The notes under the pieces were generated by a model. It ran no database searches, was not told the origin of the DNA, and saw only the letters and a list, made by a program, of their open reading frames with translations. A DNA stretch of 58,937 nucleotides, from positions 1-58,937 of the forward strand of contig JAUYLJ010000016.1 of assembly GCA_030699685.1 (NCBI GenBank), read 5' to 3'. Position 1 is the first letter of the stretch. Each line of letters begins with the position of its first letter. The position numbers were made by a program, and so were the translations under genes. Below are positions 8,643-17,201 of this stretch, piece by piece. Source of the DNA: a bacterium (lineage in GTDB: Bacteria > Patescibacteriota > Patescibacteriia > JAHIZJ01).

Positions 8643-9935
8643 TTATTCCGTTCCCAGGCTATAGCGCTGGTAGAAGACAATACCTCTGGCGGCTGTGATC
8701 AGGATAATGAGTCCTAGTCCGGCGATGATAGCCGAAAAATTGACGTAAGAAGTCAGGAATCCAATCACCAATATTGGTACTAATCCGAGGGAGTTAATGA
8801 TCGTATAGAGCCCGCCAAATACCCGCCCGCGCTCCTCGGCCGGCGTTCGTTCGTGCAAGGCCGTCTGAGCCGAGACAAGTATAAGGGGATCGGCGAATCC
8901 TGAAACGAAGGCCAGTGTGGCGATAAAACCGCGGAGGAAGGTGTCGGGAGAGATATGAAATCCGCCGTTGATCATGGCTGACTGGATATCAGGCCAGAAG
9001 GCGAGACCGAAAAGCGTCAAGCCGTCCAGCAATAGGCCCGCCGTAATCATGATGCTCTTGCTCGTCCTGTGTTTGATGCGGTTAGCGGTAATCACTCCGG
9101 CCATGGCACCGATTCCTAGGGGCAATATCAGAAGCAGGCTGATATCTTCAACATTGATTTTCAAAAAATCCTGGGCGAAGGCGGGAACAAGCGATAAAAA
9201 ACCGCGCTGAATACTGAACACTATAGCGAGTTGTAGAATAATAAAACGAATGATCCGATGAGCAAAAATAAATTTGATTCCGGAGATGAGGCGCTGCCAC
9301 ATGACACGCCAGCTGAATGCCTCCCTGAGTTTCTCCGAGTTTTTCTTCAAATGTTCCTGAAGTGGCGGGAGAAGCATGTTGAGCCCAACCGCCGATAGGT
9401 ACAAAATCATAATCATCACGAATGTCCAAATCGGGTTGGCATTCGCCAGTAGCGGGCCAGCCAAAGTGTAGCCCAGGAGAAACATGGCGTAATTCGTGAC
9501 GGAATACAGGCTGTTGGCCGTGAATAGGTGCTCTTTTGGCACGAGCGTGGGGATCGAGGCTACCTCAGCCGGGCTGAAAAACTGAGCTACCACGGCGATG
9601 GCAAAGGCGATTCCCAGCAGAACATAGGCATTGCTAATAAATAGTATCGCCACGAGGGAAATCAACAGGCGACCCAAATTGGACAAAAGTAATACCGTTT
9701 TACGATTATAGCTGTCGGCGACGACGCCGGCGAAAGCGGATAAAACGATGGGCGGGATACTGATCAGCACGATCAAAATACTGACAAAAGCGCTGGACTC
9801 AGTCAGTTCGTAAATAAGGATGACCAGGCTGAAGTTAAAAAAATTCTCTGCCAGCTTGGAGCTTACTTGCGCTCCCCAAAGCTTGAGGTAGTCGCGGTAT
9901 TGGAACAAAACAAAATATTTTTGCAATCCGGCCAT
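8643..9935 (-). CDS. MFS transporter
   Basis: 430 aa with about twelve hydrophobic segments. The first loop has ADSYNRKTVLLLSNLGR, the major facilitator motif A (D-x-x-x-R-K), and the layout (FQYRDYLKLWGAQVSSKLAENFFNFSLVILIYELT at the N-terminus) matches the MFS_3/EntS-like exporters, with a second TSGFADP..AERGRVFGGLYTI-type region in the C-terminal half. It is a likely proton-driven exporter; the substrate is unknown. It starts 6 bp after trmD without a visible Shine-Dalgarno site and is probably read from the khpA-trmD transcript. Confidence 0.88.
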   Translation of the reverse strand: MAGLQKYFVLFQYRDYLKLWGAQVSSKLAENFFNFSLVILIYELTESSAFVSILIVLISIPPIVLSAFAGVVADSYNRKTVLLLSNLGRLLISLVAILFISNAYVLLGIAFAIAVVAQFFSPAEVASIPTLVPKEHLFTANSLYSVTNYAMFLLGYTLAGPLLANANPIWTFVMIMILYLSAVGLNMLLPPLQEHLKKNSEKLREAFSWRVMWQRLISGIKFIFAHRIIRFIILQLAIVFSIQRGFLSLVPAFAQDFLKINVEDISLLLILPLGIGAMAGVITANRIKHRTSKSIMITAGLLLDGLTLFGLAFWPDIQSAMINGGFHISPDTFLRGFIATLAFVSGFADPLILVSAQTALHERTPAEERGRVFGGLYTIINSLGLVPILVIGFLTSYVNFSAIIAGLGLIILITAARGIVFYQRYSLGTE

Positions 9936-9941
9936 AATAGG

Positions 9942-10601
9942 TTATTTTTTGCGGCGATGTTGTTCTCGCCAGCGTTTGATGGCGGCGTGGTCGCCTGAAA
10001 GAAGGACAGAAGGAACTTTTTTACCCCGAAAAATTTCAGGGCGGCTGTAGTGAGGGTACTCGATGTCATCTTCACCCCGGGAAAAAGTTTCGTCGCGATT
10101 CGATTCGGCGTGTCCGAGAACGCCCGGAATAAGGCGGGTGATCGCGTCAATCACGACCAGTGCCGGAAGCTCCCCGCCCGTGAGTACATAATCGCCTATG
10201 GACAACTGTTCGTCAACTATGGAACGCACCCGTTCGTCAAAGCCTTCGTAGCGGCCGGCAATCAAAGTAACGCGCTGGTATTTGACTAGACGTTCGGCAT
10301 GGCGCTGCGTGAATGTTTTGCCTTGCGGTGTCAGCAAGATGACCCGGTGCTTTTGGTTTTTGGCTGGGGGCAAAGCCCGAATTTTTTTTAAAGCCCGATA
10401 CATTGGCTCAATTTTCAACACCATTCCGGCCCCGCCTCCATATGGCCGATCATCTACAGAACGATGAGAATCGTCGGTGTAGTCGCGCAGATCGTGGGTG
10501 ACATAGCTCGCGAGTTTTTTTTGCTGGGCGCGCTTAAGAATGCTTTCGCCGCAATATGACTCTATCAGTTCAGGAAAGATTGTGAGAATATCGAAACGCA
10601 A
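9942..10601 (-). CDS. trmD: tRNA (guanine-37-N1)-methyltransferase
   Basis: 219 aa. The N-terminus MRFDILTIFPELIESYCGESILKRAQ, the RPYGGGAGMVLKIEPMYRAL loop, the SAM-binding trefoil knot (VILLTPQGKTF, LIAGRYEGFDERV, SIGDYVLTGGELPALVVIDAITRLIPGVLG) and ESFS-like tail are those of TrmD. It makes m1G37 next to the anticodon and so prevents +1 frameshifting. It follows khpA in the same direction; rimM and rplS, its usual partners, are not present here. Confidence 0.97.
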   Translation of the reverse strand: MRFDILTIFPELIESYCGESILKRAQQKKLASYVTHDLRDYTDDSHRSVDDRPYGGGAGMVLKIEPMYRALKKIRALPPAKNQKHRVILLTPQGKTFTQRHAERLVKYQRVTLIAGRYEGFDERVRSIVDEQLSIGDYVLTGGELPALVVIDAITRLIPGVLGHAESNRDETFSRGEDDIEYPHYSRPEIFRGKKVPSVLLSGDHAAIKRWREQHRRKK

Positions 10602-10604
10602 GAG

Positions 10605-10656
10605 TAATTCAGAATTAAGAAATAAGAATTAACAATTCTTTAACTATTCTGAATTA
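10605..10656. repeat. AT-rich inverted repeat between trmD and khpA
   Basis: Arms TAATTCAGAAT (10605-10615) and ATTCTGAATTA (10646-10656) form a perfect 11-bp inverted repeat around gaattaagaaataagaatt-type words. Similar words occur in several spacers of this window. The remaining spacer up to 10778 holds a CCTGACTTTT...AAAAGTCGGGCAGG hairpin near 10737-10763, possibly a weak terminator after khpA. Confidence 0.5.
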
Positions 10657-10778
10657 TCAATCCCTAACTCTCAACACAACACAAAAACCGCTGGGGGAAT
10701 TATACCATGCCCGAGCGGCTTTTGTCCTCTCGCCTTCCTGACTTTTGAGAAAAGTCGGGCAGGTCACGTGAGGAAATG

Positions 10779-11120
10779 TTACAGCTTCAAGTCGTCCATT
10801 CCGGAATCAGCCGAAGCGGCTACCGGTTTGTCGTGCCCGACTTTGCTGCCATGCTCGCCTTTCCGATATCCTTCCGGTTCGTAGATCTTCAGGTTGACTC
10901 GAGCGTGGTGCTTCGCGCCGACTACTCGGAGGAGAGTGCGCAGCGCCTTAGCGGTCTGACCCTGGCGGCCGATTATCTGGCCCAGATCCTGGGGATTGAC
11001 CTTGAGCGTGATTAACACGCCCATTTCGTCGACCTTGCGCTCGGTTGACACGTCTTCCGGACGGTCAACGAGAGTCTTGACGACGTACTCGATAAACTCT
11101 TGATCTTGTTCTTGCGCCAT
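10779..11120 (-). CDS. khpA: KH domain RNA-binding protein KhpA
   Basis: 113 aa. A single KH domain (residues about 6-82) carries the nucleic-acid-binding GxxG loop IGRQGQTAKALRTLLRVVG, and the start EFIEYVVKTLVDRPEDVSTE is typical of KhpA (YlqC). KhpA, with KhpB, binds many RNAs and affects cell growth and division in firmicutes. A 30-residue tail rich in K, H and S extends beyond the usual length. It has a promoter of its own (11220-11247) and lies in the order rpsP, small membrane protein, khpA, trmD. Confidence 0.92.
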   Translation of the reverse strand: MAQEQDQEFIEYVVKTLVDRPEDVSTERKVDEMGVLITLKVNPQDLGQIIGRQGQTAKALRTLLRVVGAKHHARVNLKIYEPEGYRKGEHGSKVGHDKPVAASADSGMDDLKL

Positions 11121-11219
11121 TTCTGATGAACAGTTAATTGTAACGTTCTAGCATAGCCTCTGAAGCTGCGCGACGGTCTTCCTCGTGTAGCGAGGGACAA
11201 CAGCCGGGCTACGATTCAA

Positions 11220-11247
11220 ATTATACAATGGTGGAAAAGGGTGTCAA
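11220..11247 (-). promoter_or_regulatory. Promoter for khpA-trmD-MFS
   Basis: TTGACA (11242-11247) and TATAAT (11220-11225) on the minus strand with 16 bp between them. The leader of about 90 bases contains the hairpin CCTCGCTACACGAGG. Confidence 0.75.
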
Positions 11248-11314
11248 GAGAGTCAATTAAGAAATCAGAATTGATAAGTAATAAAAGCGAAAGTGTTTGA
11301 AGCACAAAAATTTC

Positions 11315-11578
11315 TCATTTGCGTGCCCGGAGCCAGAATCGCTTCAATACTCCCAGCCCGGCAGTAGAAAGCACAAAGGCTAGAGCTGGGACGATAGAGT
11401 TCAACCAAGGCTTTGGTAAATTGGCAATGAAGAAAAATAGCACGATCAATGCGTAGGTAATGGACGTGACAGCCAATCGGCGAGCCCAACTAGTCTCCCA
11501 TGCCTTATCTTGTTCAACTCGCCGGTTGCGCTCTTCGATAGCTCGGATTCTTTGTTCTAACTCGTTAATTTCTTGCAT
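11315..11578 (-). CDS. Small coiled-coil membrane protein
   Basis: 87 aa. An N-terminal charged helix (MQEINELEQRIRAIEERNRRVEQDKAW) predicts a short coiled coil, followed by two membrane segments (about residues 38-55 and 61-78) and a basic end (KRFWLRARK). I do not recognise a family. It sits 58 bp downstream of rpsP and upstream of the khpA promoter, so it is probably cotranscribed with rpsP. The coiled coil would face the cytoplasm if both ends are inside. Confidence 0.7.
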   Translation of the reverse strand: MQEINELEQRIRAIEERNRRVEQDKAWETSWARRLAVTSITYALIVLFFFIANLPKPWLNSIVPALAFVLSTAGLGVLKRFWLRARK

Positions 11579-11636
11579 TGCGGCAATGCAATTTCCTCAC
11601 ACCTTTTTATTCAAAGGCAAAATATGTACAGTGAGG

Positions 11637-12155
11637 CTATCCTTGTTTCTCTTCCGGCTTCTCTTCGGTTTTTTTCTCTGGTTTCGCTTCGTCCTTTGGC
11701 ATTTCCGGTTTAGCCTCGGTTGCTGGTTTTACTTCTTCAGCCTTCACCTCTTTCTTTTCTTCGGACTGCGCCTCTACCTCTACCGCTTGAGTTTCTTGCT
11801 TTTCTTCCTTCTTGGGAGCGACTTGTTCTTCTGCTTTCGGAGCTGTTTCGGTCGATGTGGCACCGGCATCCTCACCCTTCTTGACTTTTGGTTTCCAGCT
11901 CATCACTTTTTCACCGGTGATGATTTTTTGGTCAATCAAAAGATTATGAACAGTAGGTGATGGCTGAGCCCCCTTTTCTATCCAGTATTTGATTCGGTCA
12001 GATTTGAGACTGGCTTCCGGCGGTGTCGGATGCGGATTGTAGCTGCCAAGAAGTTCCACGTAGCGTCCGTAGACGTCTTGGGACTTTTCGGAGACAATTA
12101 CCCGGAAGGTTTTTTGCCCTCTTTTTCCCACCGGTTGCAGGCGTATCATTAGCAT
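11637..12155 (-). CDS. rpsP: 30S ribosomal protein S16 with a long charged C-terminal extension
   Basis: 172 aa. Residues 1 to about 80 are a normal S16: MIRLQPVGKRGQKTFRVIVSE, GRYVELLGSYNPHP, RIKYWIEKGAQPSPTVHNLL. The remaining 90 residues are almost entirely K, E, P, A and T (KAEEQVAPKKEEKQET and similar), low in complexity and probably disordered. S16 binds 16S rRNA early in 30S assembly; extended tails of this sort are seen in several CPR and other ribosomal proteins. The start could be the first ATG or the one two codons later. A promoter lies upstream (12222-12250). Confidence 0.95.
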   Translation of the reverse strand: MLMIRLQPVGKRGQKTFRVIVSEKSQDVYGRYVELLGSYNPHPTPPEASLKSDRIKYWIEKGAQPSPTVHNLLIDQKIITGEKVMSWKPKVKKGEDAGATSTETAPKAEEQVAPKKEEKQETQAVEVEAQSEEKKEVKAEEVKPATEAKPEMPKDEAKPEKKTEEKPEEKQG

Positions 12156-12221
12156 AGTATTGCGAGCTGTTACGAGTTATGCATTCTTTGTAGAATGCCG
12201 AGCATTTTGATGATCATACTG

Positions 12222-12250
12222 ATGGTAGCGAAAAGCTGCGTATTCGTCAA
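12222..12250 (-). promoter_or_regulatory. Probable rpsP promoter
   Basis: TTGACG (12245-12250) and TACCAT (12222-12227) on the minus strand, 17 bp apart. The roughly 60-base leader includes the hairpin GCATTCT-TTGT-AGAATGC at 12181-12198. Confidence 0.5.
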
Positions 12251-12379
12251 GCAGCGCCTCATATTGTTTCTCTGAAGTATTATCCTTCCCACTTCACGCC
12301 CTTGGTATAGAGCGAAGAAACGCTGGAACAAGCCTTCCAGCCCGGATAGACCACCCCATCTCCCAGTAGCAGCCAAATT

Positions 12380-12646
12380 CTAAGAGGCTGATTGTAATTG
12401 ATAATACGTTCGGACCGGCAAATCCCCTTGGTTTAATGAAACCGGTACCCATTGCGACAGCCATTGAAGCGCTGGCTGACACAGGCGGCTATACCGTACC
12501 CAGTGGGTTGTTCCACCGAACCCCATAGTCTCGGTCACTATGCCTTCTCTCCAAGTTACGTACGCGCCCGGCGTCGGGTTGCCACGGGAATCTGGCAATT
12601 GTATTTTCGTAACATTCTCAATCAGTGAATTACCGCATCCATGCAT
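12380..12646 (-). CDS. Hypothetical 88-aa protein
   Basis: 88 aa starting MHGCGNSLIENVTKIQLPDS. The reason to call it a gene is a near-perfect ribosome-binding site (AAGGAG nine bases before the ATG) and a position of its own between the 894-aa gene's terminator and rpsP. No domain is recognised. The MHGxGN start is reminiscent of diaminopimelate epimerase, but nothing else supports that. It has no signal peptide or membrane segment. It could be a truncated or frameshifted relic. Confidence 0.4.
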   Translation of the reverse strand: MHGCGNSLIENVTKIQLPDSRGNPTPGAYVTWREGIVTETMGFGGTTHWVRYSRLCQPALQWLSQWVPVSLNQGDLPVRTYYQLQSAS

Positions 12647-12690
12647 TGAGTTGTTCTCCTTATTTTTCTACGGGTAGATTGACTGTGCAC

Positions 12691-12730
12691 AAAAAAAGAA
12701 CCCCCTAACCTTATGGCACTGGGGTTCTTC
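12691..12730 (-). terminator. Terminator of the 894-aa gene
   Basis: Minus-strand stem GAAGAACCCC / GGGGTTCTT with a 16-base loop followed by TTTTTTT. It is about 50 bp past the stop codon. Confidence 0.85.
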
Positions 12731-12776
12731 GATAAGATATTTCTACACAACTATGTATTGAACGTCTGTTTTTTTG

Positions 12777-15461
12777 TTATTTACAGTTGCATTTCCAGCG
12801 GGCCGTTTCATCTCCGACAATCTCTGCTTTCTGAGCGCACTTATATTGATTACCACCGGTGCCGTTGAGGCTGTTGCATTCATCCGCTGAGCTGAATACT
12901 TCAACCGCCCAATTTTCATAATCCCGGCTGGTTATGCCAAGATTGTTGCAGGTCTTATTAATTGATTGACAGTATTCTATACAATTATTAAATTCGGCCA
13001 GATTAATGCATCCGGACCAGGTTCCGTCTCGGACTATTTCACCCGGACCAAGCGGATTGTAGCCGCTTGTTATTTCGGTATAATCATCATAGCCGTCACT
13101 GTCCGTGTCAGCTTTTGTCTTGTCAGTACCATAATACTGCTCATCTATGTCGTTTATTCGATCTCCATCAGTATCCTCGTTTGCTACAACAGCTTCATCG
13201 AGTAATGAATCAATTATCTTTTTCATTTGTGCAAACTCAATAGTGCCACCATGAAACACGCCGTTAATATAAAAACTCGGCGTTCCGCTAATCCCTAATT
13301 CACCACCTGCCAGAAAAGCATCCTCTACAACCGTTTTATATTTTTCTGAAGATAAGCATTCATCGAATGTATCGATGTCTAATTCAATATTCTGAGCAAT
13401 GGTTGTCAAATATGTTTCCGTAAGATCTGGCTGATTTTCATAAACCATATCAACATACTCCCAGAATTTATCCTGGTCGTTGGCACATTCTGATGCTTCA
13501 GCGGCCTTCAGGGCTAATGGGTGAATAGTATCAACTGGAAAATGTCTGAACACCCATCTGACATCATCCGAATATTCTTCTACAACTTGTTTCATAGTGT
13601 CATGAAAAGTCGCGCAATATGGACACTGCAGATCAGCATACTCAACTATAGTTACCGCACTGTCCGAAACCCCAATAACATGATCATCACCGTTTACAAC
13701 CATGATATTCTCTGTGCTTGGATTAGCTACTGTTGTATTCGTGTTTGAGTTGGTATTGGTATTAGTGTTTGTATTAAAGTTCAACGGCTTATAGCTATAA
13801 CCTTCTCCCTCCAGAGACACATCAGTTTTGGTTGCTGTGTTTGTCCCTTCAGCATATTCATCCGCATAATAGCTGCTGGCGTCTTCCGGAATTTCCATCT
13901 CGTATTTTAGTTCATAGTCGTCATCCTTTGCCATATAATCATACTTATCTTCCGTATATATATCGATAATAGAGACAGTACTGTTATAATCGTAGCAGGA
14001 CACGAAGTTGCTGTCATAGTCTATGTTGCCGCTCTCGTTCAAGGCTTTATCCCGTCGTTCCTCAGCCTCTTTCTTTTTTTGCTCACACTCTTCTTTGAGA
14101 ATAGGCACTTCATCCTCCAACGCGCTTAACGTCTCCGGGAACTTGTTACGATCGTCATTATAGTTATCAAGCGCTGTGCGAATATCATTAACCCTAGTTC
14201 TTTGCCGATCAAAATTCTGTTCTTCCAAAGATTTTCCTGTTATCAATCGTTCAGCTTCATTGTAGTCAATCGTGGTACTGGGCACGTCAACTTTAACCTT
14301 CTCGTTTATTTTATCCAAGGTCGTGACTAGACTGAGGTTAAGCTGTTTACCTTTCAGGCTTTCTATTTTTTCAGGTGGCACCAAGATAAACTCTATTTTT
14401 GCCTGGCGTATGAAACCGTTTGTTTTATCCAGCCAGACTTCAATATTGGTATTAGCAACTATTTTTTTCACTATTTCGGCATTGGTTTCGTCTTCGTAAT
14501 ATTTGTTGAATTGCTCCAGCGAGCTTTCAATATTTTTTACGTCATCACCGCGCTCTTTCATTTTGTCAATCAGCTTGCCAAATGCCCCAGCAATGGCATC
14601 GGGATTTATTTCCACTGTATAATGCTCGGACTTTACTCCCGTAATGACTTCAGATGCTTTTTTACCGCTGAGTTTAAACAACTCGGCGTCAAAAGCGGCC
14701 TGCAACGCATCAGTCATCTTTTGTACCGCTTCTTCATACTTGAAGCTGGAATAGCCGGACTTAATGCTTTCTCCAAATCCGTCTTCCGGCGTCATTATTA
14801 CCCACTTCTCTTTAATACTAGATACGTCAAAAAAGAACAAGCTGGGAAACTTCCTGATAATACCGTAAAAATTTTCGGCCACTTTTCTAATTTCTAAATC
14901 CGCTTCAACTGTCAAATCTCCACCGGAGTAACTACCGCCTATTTGCCATAGAAAATCTGCATCCTTAGGGTCAACATCAGTTTCGAAGTAGATAGTGGTA
15001 CCGACCGTAAGATCGAGTTCGCCCGGAAACACCCCAAACAAATCGTCAATATCATTGTAGCCAATACCCATTGGCGCCAGAGAGTCTAAAGTATCAAGCG
15101 CATCCTCAGCTTTTTCCTCCTCTTCCTTAGTTTTATAGATTGAAGTGTATTTTGAATCGTGTTCCTCGGTTTTGGCTCTGAATGTTAGTTCATACTTGGC
15201 GTTATCAATATTCGAAAATGAATTAATGAATTTTTCTACCAATTCATCACTGCTGGGAGTCAAATAAGGAATGCTGATATAGCCATGGCTGTAAGCCCAA
15301 TAACCGAATCCGCCTAGCAGTCCGACAATTAAAACAACCGCAATAACCTTAATTATTAGCGGGTTGGCAGGTGGTGACTTTTTTTCCGGTTCTGGGCTTT
15401 CGTTTTCGCTTTGACGTGCAGCTCCTTCAATAGGCGGAGGGATGATTATTTTTTCCTCCAT
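12777..15461 (-). CDS. Membrane-anchored multidomain protein with DsbA thioredoxin domain and TSP3 repeats
   Basis: 894 aa. Order: cytoplasmic proline- and glutamate-rich tail (1-35); one membrane helix (36-58, LIIKVIAVVLIVGLLGGFGYWAY); an extracytoplasmic region of about 350 residues with no recognised domain; a pseudopilin-like stretch (about 417-450, RTRVNDIRTALDNYNDDRNKFPETL); an Asn-Thr repeat linker (about 561-577); a DsbA/thioredoxin domain with active site CPYC (613-616) and the cis-proline loop GISGTPSFYINGV; two thrombospondin type 3-like calcium-binding repeats (about 757-797, DTDGDRINDIDEQYYGTD, DTDSDGYDDYTEI); and a Cys-rich tail with about ten cysteines. The thioredoxin part would catalyse disulfide chemistry outside the cell. 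Its promoter (15491-15518) and terminator show a single-gene unit. Start choice fits the promoter; no Shine-Dalgarno site. Confidence 0.85.
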   Translation of the reverse strand: MEEKIIIPPPIEGAARQSENESPEPEKKSPPANPLIIKVIAVVLIVGLLGGFGYWAYSHGYISIPYLTPSSDELVEKFINSFSNIDNAKYELTFRAKTEEHDSKYTSIYKTKEEEEKAEDALDTLDSLAPMGIGYNDIDDLFGVFPGELDLTVGTTIYFETDVDPKDADFLWQIGGSYSGGDLTVEADLEIRKVAENFYGIIRKFPSLFFFDVSSIKEKWVIMTPEDGFGESIKSGYSSFKYEEAVQKMTDALQAAFDAELFKLSGKKASEVITGVKSEHYTVEINPDAIAGAFGKLIDKMKERGDDVKNIESSLEQFNKYYEDETNAEIVKKIVANTNIEVWLDKTNGFIRQAKIEFILVPPEKIESLKGKQLNLSLVTTLDKINEKVKVDVPSTTIDYNEAERLITGKSLEEQNFDRQRTRVNDIRTALDNYNDDRNKFPETLSALEDEVPILKEECEQKKKEAEERRDKALNESGNIDYDSNFVSCYDYNSTVSIIDIYTEDKYDYMAKDDDYELKYEMEIPEDASSYYADEYAEGTNTATKTDVSLEGEGYSYKPLNFNTNTNTNTNSNTNTTVANPSTENIMVVNGDDHVIGVSDSAVTIVEYADLQCPYCATFHDTMKQVVEEYSDDVRWVFRHFPVDTIHPLALKAAEASECANDQDKFWEYVDMVYENQPDLTETYLTTIAQNIELDIDTFDECLSSEKYKTVVEDAFLAGGELGISGTPSFYINGVFHGGTIEFAQMKKIIDSLLDEAVVANEDTDGDRINDIDEQYYGTDKTKADTDSDGYDDYTEITSGYNPLGPGEIVRDGTWSGCINLAEFNNCIEYCQSINKTCNNLGITSRDYENWAVEVFSSADECNSLNGTGGNQYKCAQKAEIVGDETARWKCNCK

Positions 15462-15490
15462 ATTGGTGTTTTTATTTTTAGCTATTCTTT

Positions 15491-15518
15491 ATTATAGCAT
15501 ATTTTCAAAAAAAATCAA
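15491..15518 (-). promoter_or_regulatory. Promoter of the 894-aa surface protein gene
   Basis: TTGATT (15513-15518) and TATAAT (15491-15496) on the minus strand with 16 bp between, rich in T and A. The spacer from 15519 to 15712 contains nothing else recognised. Confidence 0.65.
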
Positions 15519-15712
15519 GCCTATTCTGGACTTTAGAGAAGCAAAGATTGACAGCAAAATAAAGAAATGTGTAACTTCCCTGAAGGTGTTTGTATTCGGG
15601 GTAGCTTGAATAAGGGGGTGGTTCCGTGCCGAGCAGTCGCGCTTTTTATTTTCACGACAAGCGATCCCCAAAACAAGCTTGGTGCTGTGCGCGTCAAGAA
15701 TGTTGCTTGCAG

Positions 15713-17071
15713 CTACTCTATTGCTGAATAAATATGAGAGTAGATTGTGTTTCGGTAATTATCCAGTTCAGTGACCTCATTGGTTTCAAGATTCCACACC
15801 GCCATGGGCGCAGGATAATTGAAATCAGTTTCCGGTACTTCATCAGGCACATGGTCTGGTGATATAGACAGTATTAGCAGCACCAGATGATTGCCAATCC
15901 AGTAAGCTTCGTTCGCTTCTACGTTTTCTGGCGTGGAATAATCCACCATGGTGGTTCCGTCAGCCGGCATTTTTCTCAGGACATCGTCAAAGGGATCAAA
16001 ATGATAGAGATCGCCAGTGGCGTTGTCCCAGGAAGCTGCAAGGGCATTCAATGGACGCGTCAGGTTTGTGATCTGACGAAATTTAGCTTCGGCCGGCGCA
16101 TACTCCCAGAACCAGGTCCAAGAATCCAAAATATCAGACTGAAAAACCTGCTCCAACACGACGAGCCGTGAACCGTCGGGTGAAAGCGCGCTTTGGTAAC
16201 TCGAATGCTCGCCGCTTAAAAGTAGCGTCCGGGTGTCGGAGGCGGTGTCCAGTAACTCCACTTTGCCGGGCCAGATCAGGACCAACTGGCTATCGCCGAC
16301 TCGATGCGCCTCACTTGGAAGCCACAGCTCGCTGGTCTGGGCAAAGTCTCCGCTAGACGCTTCCGGTTCAATGCTGCTCAATAATTGACCTTCTCCACTA
16401 CCGAGGTCGAACTCCCAAATTTCAGCCCGGGAATTGTCGTTGGCGTAAATTGCTCCCGGATCCGCGTAGACGCATACCTGTTTCACGACAAGAATCTTTT
16501 GATTCTCGGAATCGGCGGAAAAGCTTGGGATAATGTCGTAACAGTTTTCTTCATAATACGTCACGCCTTCCGACTCAGTCACCGTGCTCTCACTGGTGCT
16601 CCGATGCAGCTCAATCGGTTCTTGCCAGGTCCGAGTCACGGAATCAAATATTTCTAGCCAGTGTATGGTTTCATCTTCGCTGTCTTCGGTATTGAACATT
16701 GCCAGAAGAGTACCGCCGATCGGTGTAATATTTCCGGAGCGATAGAAGTTCATCGGTAGCCAGGATTGATTCACATCCAGCACCTCTGCCTGGGCAGGCG
16801 ATTCGGAACGCAGCAGAGGGTCAATTGAAGATAAGACAATAAAGGACTGCCCATTGATTGTGAGGCTAGTCAGCGCTCCTTCGTTTCCATCGTCGAGTGA
16901 ATTTGGCAAAGTGCCGGAATCGAGATCGTTATCCACCCTCTCATTATTAAGCGTCTGCGTGTTAGTATTGTTGCTATTATCCGGAAGATAGGCCAAAACC
17001 GCAATCAATCCGATAGCGATTACTAGAAGAACGACAACTAGGATAAGCCTCGAACTACCTTTTTGGGTCAT
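15713..17071 (-). CDS. Membrane-anchored extracytoplasmic protein, probable beta-propeller
   Basis: 452 aa. An uncleaved signal anchor (LILVVVLLVIAIGLIAVLAYLP, residues about 9-30) is followed by an Asn/Asp-rich linker (DNSNNTNTQTLNNERVDND). The rest, about 380 residues, has repeated strand patterns of the WD40/TolB type (for example WLEIFDSVTRTWQEP, YQSALSPDGSRLVVLEQ, GDLYHFDPFDDVLRKMP, PMAVWNLETNEVTELDNY), so a propeller is likely but not certain. Three to four cysteines lie in the middle. A TATAAT box ends seven bases before the ATG and there is no Shine-Dalgarno site, so a leaderless mRNA is probable. It lies downstream of smc but after a strong terminator. Confidence 0.7.
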   Translation of the reverse strand: MTQKGSSRLILVVVLLVIAIGLIAVLAYLPDNSNNTNTQTLNNERVDNDLDSGTLPNSLDDGNEGALTSLTINGQSFIVLSSIDPLLRSESPAQAEVLDVNQSWLPMNFYRSGNITPIGGTLLAMFNTEDSEDETIHWLEIFDSVTRTWQEPIELHRSTSESTVTESEGVTYYEENCYDIIPSFSADSENQKILVVKQVCVYADPGAIYANDNSRAEIWEFDLGSGEGQLLSSIEPEASSGDFAQTSELWLPSEAHRVGDSQLVLIWPGKVELLDTASDTRTLLLSGEHSSYQSALSPDGSRLVVLEQVFQSDILDSWTWFWEYAPAEAKFRQITNLTRPLNALAASWDNATGDLYHFDPFDDVLRKMPADGTTMVDYSTPENVEANEAYWIGNHLVLLILSISPDHVPDEVPETDFNYPAPMAVWNLETNEVTELDNYRNTIYSHIYSAIE

Positions 17072-17078
17072 TGTATTT

Positions 17079-17106
17079 ATTATAAAGTTCTTATGAACAG
17101 TATATC
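17079..17106 (-). promoter_or_regulatory. Promoter giving a probable leaderless transcript
   Basis: TATAAT at 17079-17084 on the minus strand, seven bases from the ATG of the 452-aa gene. ATGATA about 18 bp upstream is a possible -35 box. Confidence 0.5.
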
Positions 17107-17136
17107 ATGTTCATGCGAAGGAGGAAGTCAGGGAAG

Positions 17137-17197
17137 AAAAAACGCCACAATACCAAACAACTTTGTCCACGCGTGAAACTGGTTTGGTGTTTGGGCG
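17137..17197 (-). terminator. Terminator of smc
   Basis: Imperfect 16-bp stem between 17182-17197 and 17143-17158 (minus-strand CGCC...CCAAAC with GTTTGG...GGCG), followed by TTTTTTC. It starts a few bases after the smc stop codon. Confidence 0.75.
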
Positions 17198-17201
17198 AGT
17201 C

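Noticed and set aside
12170-12482. Minus-strand ORFs between rpsP and the 88-aa ORF
   Set aside because: No ribosome-binding site or domain, and they overlap the likely rpsP promoter and leader.
12380-12646. Diaminopimelate epimerase fragment
   Set aside because: Only the MHGxGN start resembles DapF; the active-site cysteine regions are missing and no other frame supplies them convincingly.
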